A DNA stretch of 64,000 bases from a bacterium. Its GTDB lineage: Bacteria > Elusimicrobiota > Elusimicrobia > Elusimicrobiales > UBA9959. The stretch covers positions 19,818 to 83,817 of the forward strand of contig JAJYJH010000006.1 in the NCBI GenBank assembly GCA_021789695.1, given 5' to 3'. A program made the translations under genes and the position numbers. Below the pieces are notes generated by a model. The model saw only the letters and a program-made list of their open reading frames with translations, did not search any database and was not told the origin of the DNA. Below are positions 52,301 through 61,300 of this stretch, piece by piece; within the stretch, counting starts at the first letter, position 1; each line of letters begins with the position of its first letter.

Positions 52301-55300
52301 CACGATTTTTGACGCGTCGTCGTAGCGCCAGGAACCGCCCACGGGATTGTAGGAGTTGACCGGCAGCCAGGCCTGGCCGCCCTGCCAGGAGGAGCCGCTC
52401 CAGTAATAGGAGTTGTCGCCGGTATTGGTGCAGTCGGCGTCCTGGGTGTTGTCCTGCTGCACGCTCAGCGCCACGGTGGAGACGCCGGAGTTATAGTCCG
52501 CGGCCGTGCCGGTTATGCTGCTGACGGCGAGGTAGTAGCCGTTCTCCGTCGGAGGGGATGTAATCTGGGAATCGGGCGGCAGCAGGTCCAGCGTGAACGT
52601 GGAAACATTGTCCGCGAAGCCGGAGTAGTTGCCGGCCTTGTCGGCGACCTTGATCCGGAGCTGGAAAGTTGCGCTCGAGCGGCCCACCGCCCAGGAATCG
52701 TTGCCGGACGGGTTATTATTGGGGATGGACGTGACGGTCCAGTTGGCGGCCGGGGCCGTCACGCTGGAGACGTAGGTCGCCTGCCACTGCAGCGTGTTGA
52801 AGTTCCAATAGCGGTTCGGGACGACGTCGGTGTCGGTCAACTCGTACTCGATAGAGGCCGGCCCGGAAGGGATACCTCCCCCGGCCACAGGATCGGCTGC
52901 GGTGCCGGAAAGCAGGGATATAGTGCGCAGATAAGACTGGTTGGCGGGCTGGAGTATCGCGGCCGTGGGCGTACTGTAGTCCAGCAGGAACGAGGCCGTT
53001 GAATAGTTCACCTCGGTATTGGGACCGCCGTTGACCGGCTGCGTATTGTCCACGGCGTAGGACTGGACCTCGAAGCGGAAGCCGTCCCCCTTGTCCAGGC
53101 CTGAATAGCAGTCGCCGCCATTGGAGCCGGAGAAAGCGGTGGCCGGCAGTGACTTGACCCAAGCGGACAAGGTCCCCGCGTTCTGGGGCATCCACTCCGA
53201 GCCGCCGGCCGCCGTCACCCAGTTGCCGAAAGTCTGGTCGTAGTAGCAGGGAGTGCCGCCGGAATCGTAGCGGCGTATGCGCACGTAAACGCCGTTTAGG
53301 CCGGAGGGCGAACCCGGGTCGTAATCGGAGGCGGTGCCGGCCAGGGCCGAGACCGGGGTATTGCGGAAAACGAGCGGCCCGTTCCCCGTCGCCGGGTACG
53401 TCGTCAGCGAGACCGGCACGAAATGGTCTATTTTAAAGACCACCCCGCCGGACAACGGCTGGGTCTGCGGCAGATTGGTGTTGCCGGCGGCGTCCGTCCC
53501 GCGGATATATTCGGTGAAATCCAGCGAGCCGGAAAGCGTATTGAAATAACTGGAGAGCGCCGCGTCCACGTAGGTCCAGGAGGACTGGTAGACGGATGTG
53601 GCGTCGAGCCAATCGGAGGCGCCGAAAGCCCCCCAGCCGGAACCCGTCCAGTACTGGCTGTCGGAGTTGCGCTTGAACAACAGCTGTATGCCGCCCGGCG
53701 GGACATAACTGTAATCCTCGCGCAGCGTGCCGGAACTCAACGGCAGCGAGGCATAGGCGAAGTTGCCCGGCATCGTGATCGTGGTGGTGGGGGCGGAGGC
53801 GTCGTAGGTGAAGGTCTTCTCCTGGTAGCCCTCCAGGTTGCCGGAACGGTCCAGCGCGCGGGAACGCACCGTGTAGCTGTGCCCCTGCACCAGCGCCGGC
53901 GGCCAGCTGTCGCCAGCCGGCGGATAGGACCAGTCGGCGGCCTGGACGACGTTCACCCCCAGCACCGCGTCCGTAATCTGCGCCGTGGGGGTGAACTGGG
54001 CGTTGCGCCAGTAGTCGCCGGAGGCGAAGCCGGTGCCGTTGAACGTGACGCCGGTCTGCGAGTTGTCCACGATCTGCACCTGCACGCCCTGCGGGGTCAG
54101 GCCGCTCATCGCCTCGGTGGAGGGGCTGTTCACCCAGTCCACGGCCGTGCCTGAGAAGGACGCCACCTGCGAGGCGTTCTGGTATACCGAGGACGGGGAC
54201 AGAATGGTGCTAGACGGCGTGTTGACGTCGTAGATGAACTCGCGCACGTAAGTGCCAGGCGGGACCTGGTTGCCGGCGTTGTCCACGGCGTAAAGCTCCA
54301 CCCTGAAGCGCTTGTTCGCCGGCCAGGCCGGCGGCGCATAGGACCACGGGCTCAGCCCGCCGACGGCCAGCCAGGTGGAGTTCACCACGGACCACGCGGA
54401 ACCGTCCCACTTGGGCTTTACCGCTCCGCTCTCCGACAGGTCCGTAATCTCCATCGTTATCGGTGGGGCCACACCGGCGGGGGCGTCCAGCGAATTACCG
54501 GCCAGCTGGCCGGTGGGTCGCACCGCGCCGTAGAAAGCGTCGGCGCCCGCCATCGGAGTGGAGATGCTGATGCTGGGATAGTTGAAATCGGAGGTGACGT
54601 TGACGGAATTATACACCTCCTGGTTGCCGGCCTTGTCCAGTCCGGCCACGGAGATTGTATACACGTGGTTGTTGGTGGAGATGTCCGGCGGGTCGTAGGT
54701 GGCCGGCGGGTAGCTCCAGGTTATGGTGGAGGCCGAAGCCGAATAATTTACGGGCAGATCAACCGAGGCCGTGCTCCAGCCGCCGGCCGTGGTCCCGCTC
54801 CAATAGTAGGTCTGCGCGCCTATCACGTGCGAGATGCGCAGTTTCAGGCCGGACGGGGCGGAGGCGAGGCCGGAAAGGCCGCCGTAACTGGTGCCGGAGA
54901 TAGCCGGCAGCGAGTTCTGGATGAAGCTGTTGTCCCGGGGAACGGTTATCCGGGAGACCGGCGGCGTGCCGTCCACCACGAACTGGTGTACCGTCCACGG
55001 GTTCTGCTCGTTGCCGCCGTTGGGGCCCAGCGGCTCCGCCTTGTCGAAGGCGCGCACGTAAAGCGTGTACAGTTTGTCGGAGATCCAGTTGGCCCCGTCG
55101 AAAGGATAATGCCAGGTGTCGGTGCCGATGGCGTCCTGCCAGGCCCCGGCGAACGTTACCGTGTAAGAGCTGAAGGAGGACCCCGTCCAGTAATAGGTGG
55201 TCCCGCCGTCGAGATAACTCAGGTTGACCTGCGGGGTGCTCAGCTGGATGCCGACGAACGGCAGCGGGGAGTCGGTAGCCGTGCCGCTCAGGGCGTTCAC

Positions 55301-58300
55301 GCCGGTCAGCGCGCCGGGCATATAGGTGCCCTGGTCGGCGGGCTGCGTTATGGCCGAGGTGGGCGGCGTGGTGTCCCAGATAAAGACCCTGGACGAGACC
55401 ACGTCGGTGAACCCCGCCTGCTGGTTGCCGGCGTGGTCGGTGGCCATGGCCTGGATCACGTAATATTTCCCCGAGGTTAGCGCGGAGACCAGGTTCGGAG
55501 GGGAATAACTCCAGGTATCGGTGCCGGAAACCACATTAAAACTGGATCCGGTAACCGTAAACCCGCCGGCGCCGTCGGCCCACCATTTGACCCCCTGCTC
55601 GTCATATATCTGGAGCTGCACGTTGTTGAGGTCCGATTTCATGTACGGGGAGTAGGTGCCCAGAGGGTCGTAAGCCGTTCCGGTAACGGCCGTAAGACTG
55701 CGCAGCACCTGCCTGTTGCCCGGGAAGGAGAAATAGGCCGACGGGGGATTGGTGTCGAACAGCACCTCGTACGAGGGCATCGCGCTCTCGTTGCTCTCCA
55801 CGTTCCCCGCCTTGTCCTTGGGCAGCAGCAGCACCTGATAGCGCTGCCCGTCCTGCAGTCCCGCGTTGACCGCCGTGGCCGTGGACCAGCTGACCACGGT
55901 TTGCGGGGAATAGCTGGTCTCCAGGTTCGTCACGGTCGCCGTGAAACTGGAGCCGGTCCAGTAATAGCCGTTCTCCACGTTCTTTATCCTGACGTAAACG
56001 TCGCCGCCGAAGTCCTTCTGCAGCGAAGGCTGAGTTATGTTGTTGGGGTCGGTGGCGGTGCCGGAAAGAACGCCCATGCTGTTGATGTACGGCGTATTCG
56101 GGTACAGGATGGCGCCTACCGGCTTGGTGTTGTCTATTACGACCCGCCGCGTGGCGTCGGTGCCGGCCTGGCCGGTGGAGTTATACGGGGTAACGACGAA
56201 GGTGTAGGAGGCGTTGTCCACCGCGAACGCCACCGAGCTTATGTGCTGCTGCCAGCTCTGGTCGCTGCTGCTGTACCAGGTCCAGGTATCCTGGCTAACC
56301 CAGGAAAGGGAGGGCTCGTACCACCAGCTGGTGCTCCCTATCAGCCTCTCCAGCCTAATCTGCACGCTGTCCACCGCCCTCAGGTTGGAGCCGGTGCCGC
56401 TTACGCTGGGGATGTCGGTAGCCATGTAGTTCTTGTCGTCGGGGCCCAAAGGGGTGGCGATAGTCACCATGGCCTGCGGGGTCACGAGCGTGAAGCTGAC
56501 ATCCGGGTTCTCCACGGTCCCGGAGGACTTCTGGTTGCCGGCCTTGTCTATGGCCAGAGCAATCACGTTGTACTGGGCGGAGTTGCTCCAGCCTATGGCC
56601 GAGGTGTTCCAGGTCCAGGTGCTGAACTGGGTCGGGTCCGGGCTGACCGTCAGCGTGCCTGTAGTGAACCAGATTCTGTTGTTGGGGTACAGCCCGCCGG
56701 GGCAGGCTACGAACGCATTCAGGCCGTTGTCGTAGCAGCTGATGACCGGGTCGACCTCCTTCAGCGAGAGCATCACCATGTTGGTGGTCCTCAGCTGGCC
56801 TGGCGGTGTATCCCAGGCCGTGCCGACAATCTGCGAGGCGGACGCGGTGGTCCCGCTGGGCGCGTAGGCCATGGAGAGCGGCGGGGTCACGTCGCCGGTG
56901 AAATAGTTGGTCGTATACTGCGTTTCAAGATTGCCCGCGATATCCTGGGACCGGCTCATGGCGTAATAGGTCGTACCGTCGGCTATAGCCCCGGCGGGCA
57001 GCGAGTAGCTCCAGGTGCCCGAGGAGGTCCCGGAGAAGGAAACCGGGCTCCACTGCCTTGAGGAGAGAGTGAAACCGGAGCCGTCCCACCAGAGCCCGTC
57101 GGTCAGGCGCTGCAGGGCCACCTGCACCCCGGTGTAGGAACTGATGCCGGATTCGAAATCCCGCGGCGCGGTCCAGCCGTGCAAGTCCTCGACCGAATCG
57201 TCGGCCGTTCCGGTGATGGCCGAAACCGCGCCGATGAAGCTGTTGTTGGCCGGAAAGGTTATCTTGGAGGCCGGCGTGGTCTCGTCCACGATAAAGGTGA
57301 ACGTGGAGAAATACTGTTTGGCGGAGTTGTTCTGGGCGTTGTCCACGGCCAGGGTGTAAACGTCGTAGCTGTAGCCGTCGTCCTGCGAGGACGGCGCGAT
57401 GGGCTCGGCCCAGGGACTGCCGAAGCCGGCCAGGAAGTTGTCGCTGGCGGTGGCGTCGGTCCAGTTGCCGTTTATAAAGTGCCAGTAGGCCCCGTCCGAG
57501 CGGTGCAGGCGCAGGTAGACGTAGGCCACGCCGCTTGGCTCTATGCCGGCGTCAAAGGCCGTGCCGGCTATCATGCCGGTGGCCACGTTCAGCGCGTACC
57601 TGTCGGGCGCGGTGACGCCGGTCTGCGGCAGCGTGGTGTCGTAGTCGAAATAGTAGGCGGCCGAGCCGTCGGCGTTCTGGTTGTTGAGTATCTGCGTGTT
57701 GGTCGGCGTGGCCTGCCAATTGCCGGCCAGGTCGTAGGCGCGCGCCCAGACCGAGAGTTTATAGTTGTTTACGGGGTTTAGCGGGGGCAGGGCCAGCGAC
57801 CAGGCGCCGTTGGTCAGGGTGGCCGTGCTCCAGTGCGCGTAACTGGTGTTATCCCAGTCGCTGTTGGTGCCCGTAGTTCCCCCGTTCCACTCTGCGTTCC
57901 AGGAACCGCGGGCCTTGACCAAGACCTGCACTCCGGCTATTACGCCGGTATCGGTGGCCACGCCGTAGAGGTACGGCACGTTGTTCTGGGCGGAGAGGTT
58001 TACCGGCGAGGTGGCGACGGCCACCGGGACGTCGTTATCGAAACGGACTATCCGGCCGACGCCCGCGGGGATGTCCCCGGCCGCCGGCTGCCCGTTGGCG
58101 GGGCCGTATTCCGGGTTCAGCGCCAGATCGTAGGACCAGGGGACGACGTAGTAATCGTTGGTCCTGGCGCTGACGATGGCCGTCTGCAGGGCGGAGGGCA
58201 TACTGTAAGTCCAGGTATAGGTGGTATAGCCCTGGGAGTAGGCCGAAGTATCGACGGAGGCCTCCAGCCAGGAGGGGCCGCCGCCGTTGAAGGCGCTGCC

Positions 58301-61300
58301 GGTCCACCAGGAGCCGCCGACCCTCTTTATGGCGACAAGGACCGTATAGGTGCCCATCCCCGCGTCGTACACCCTGTTGTTGTTGTAGTTGTCCCAGGCG
58401 TAGCCGGTTATCTGGCTCCACGCATTTATATAGCCGGAACCCGGGGAGACTATCGTCGAGGTGGGCGGATCCACGTCGTAGCGGAAGTCCACGCCCTGGG
58501 CGGCCGAGTAGTTCCCGGCTATATCCTGCGCCCTGGCCTCCACGTGGTACTTGTGGTCGTCGGCAAAGGACAGCGCCGGGCTGTTAAACTGCCAGTTCGA
58601 GCCGCCGGCGGATTGCGCGGGCAGCCAGACCGGAGAGGCGCAGGCGGAGAAGGCCGAACCGTCGAAGCAGTCGATATAATGGTTCAGGCTGTCCAGCTCG
58701 CTGACGGCCACGGCCACCGTGCTGACGCCGGTGTTGGGGGCGGACTGGGAACTGGAGGAGGACCCGGCTATGGGCGTGGAGGTCAGCACCCCGGAGTAGG
58801 CCGCGCCGTTGAGCGGGTACGAGACGGAGACGGAGGGCCCGGTCGTATCGTAGGTGAAAGTATAGGTGGAATAGACCGAGGAGTAATTACCCGAGTAATC
58901 CCGCGCCATGGCTTCCACGGTGTAGACGGCGTTGTCCTGCAGCATCGCCTGGTCCACCGTGTAGTACCAGGAGGTGTTTCCCAGCTTCGCGGCGTTCAGC
59001 CAGACCGGGGAGGACGTCCAGCCGGAGCCGTTCCAATAGCTGGCCCCGGAGTTGGTGGAGATGCGCACCTGCGCGCCGCTGAAACCCGATATGGCGGCGT
59101 CGGCCGTGCCGCCTATGCCCTGCAGCTGCGACAGCGCCAAAACCGTCGGGGTGGTAATGGCGACCAGCGGCGGCGTGTCGTCGACTATGAAGTTGACGGT
59201 GGTATAGTTGACCTGCCAGTTGCCGTCCCCGGTGTCGTCGTCCAGCCGCGCGTCGTCCATGGCCTTGACTTCCGCCCTGTACTCGCGGTCCCCCGGCATC
59301 GCCACCGGGTGGGCGTACACCCAGTTCCAGACCGGAGCCGAGCCGCTCGGGGTTATCGGCTGCCAGGCGGTAGTATCGAACCCGCCGCCGGTCACGAAAT
59401 TGGAGCCGTCCCAGTAGTAGGTGGCGCCGCCCTGCAGGTAGGACAGCCTCAGTTCCACCTCCGCCACGCCGGCGTTGTTGACAGTGTAATAGTTGTCGGC
59501 GGCGGTGCCGTTGACGAAGCCCAGCGAGGAACTGTTGTAGCGGCCGGTCCCGGCGCCGGAATCGTCGGCCGGGAACGTGAAATAGGAGGAAGGCGGGGCC
59601 TTGTCTATCTTTATGACCGTAGAGGAAACCGGGGACGCGAACTGGTCCTGGACGTTGCCCGCCATGTCCTGCGCCCTGGCCAGCACCAGATAGGTGTCGC
59701 CGTCGGAGCCGGCCGAGAACTTGCTGTCGAAGCCCGCCGGGGCGTAAGTCCAGCTCGTCGCGGAGGCGGACAGGTAGCCGCTGGTATTGTTGAGCAGGGA
59801 GATCCAGATGGGCTGCGCCGAGCTCACGAAGCCCTGCGCGGAGTTGCTGTACCAGAGGTGATAGTCCTGCTCCTGGATGGCGATGGACACGTTGGCGTTG
59901 GCGAAATTATCGACGGCCGTACCGCTGATGGAATCCATGCGCCGGATGCCGCTGCCGTTGGCGTCGTACGGTATGGTTATGTACGCGGTGGGAGAGGCCA
60001 CGTCGATCGTGAACGGCATATCCACGGCCGAGCCGGCGTTCCCGGCCTTGTCGGCCACCGCCAGCTGCGCCACGTACGACTGGTTGGGCTCGAAGGCGGC
60101 GCCGCTCTGGAAATAATCCGTGGTGTAGTTCAACAGATAAACGCCCAGCGTGCCGTTCCAGCTGGGAACGGACGTCAGGTCGGTGTACTGGCCCGACAGG
60201 GCCGTGAAGGTGGAGGCTTGCCAGTTCCAGTACTGCGCGGACGCCTGGCGTTTCACCCTGAAGTAGCCGGAAACCACGGTGCCGGGCGGCACGTCGGACG
60301 CCGTGCCGGCCAGCGCGGCCAGCGAGTGCAGGTAAGTGGTCGACGGGGCCGTTACGCTGGCCGATGGGTTGGAGGTGTCCAGGATAAACTCGTTGCCCTG
60401 GTCCGAGGTCACTGTCTCGTAGACGTCGTTGAGGCCGTCGTAGGCCCTGGAGATGACCCGGTAGCGGCGGTTGCCGTTCCAGGACGGGACGGTGATGCTC
60501 CAGTTCGGGGCCGAGAAACTGTCGACGCCGAGGTAGCCCACCGTAGTGGCCCAGGCGGTATTGGTGGATACCCAGGCCGTACCGTCCCAGACCAAGTCGT
60601 CGTTCCCGGAGTTATACGTCAGGTCCGGCCCGTAGTCGATTATGCGCACGGCCACCGTGGTGGCGTAGACGGCCGTGCCGGAGATGGCCGGGACGGAGTT
60701 GTAGTTCGGCACCCCCGCCGGCGGCGTGTTTATATACGAAACCGGCGGCGGCGGGAAGAGGCGGAAATGTATCTCGGGGGAATTGGGCAGGGCCTGGCCG
60801 GGATCGGCCACCGCGTTGCCGGCCTGGTCCACGGCCTTGGCGAAGACCCTGTACCAGACGCCGTTCTTGTTGTTGTACCAGGTCGGTGTGGAGGCGCCCG
60901 CCGTATACCAGGTACCGCCGTTTATCGTGGCCGGGTAGAAGACCGGCGTCGGGGAATCCCAGGCCCCGTCGGTGTTCCAGTACTTGCCGTAGATAGCGGG
61001 ATAATTGCTGTCCTCGCAGTAGTAAGAAACCAGCACCTTATCCAGCTGGCCGGGCGGCACGTCGGAGGCGGAGCCGGAGATGCTGGTGAGCACGGAGTGG
61101 ACGTCCACGCCGTTCACGGGGTAGGTCACCGTCGAGGTCGGGGGCGTAAAATCAGCCTTCACCGCGGTGGCGGTGGCGTAGGTCACCTGGAAGTTGCCGG
61201 CCTTGTCCACGGCCAAGGCGCTTATTTCGTAGGTCTCGCCGCTCTGCCAGGGAGCGGCGTTCAGCTGCCACCAGGTGGCGCCGGGGCTGAGCGAGCCGTA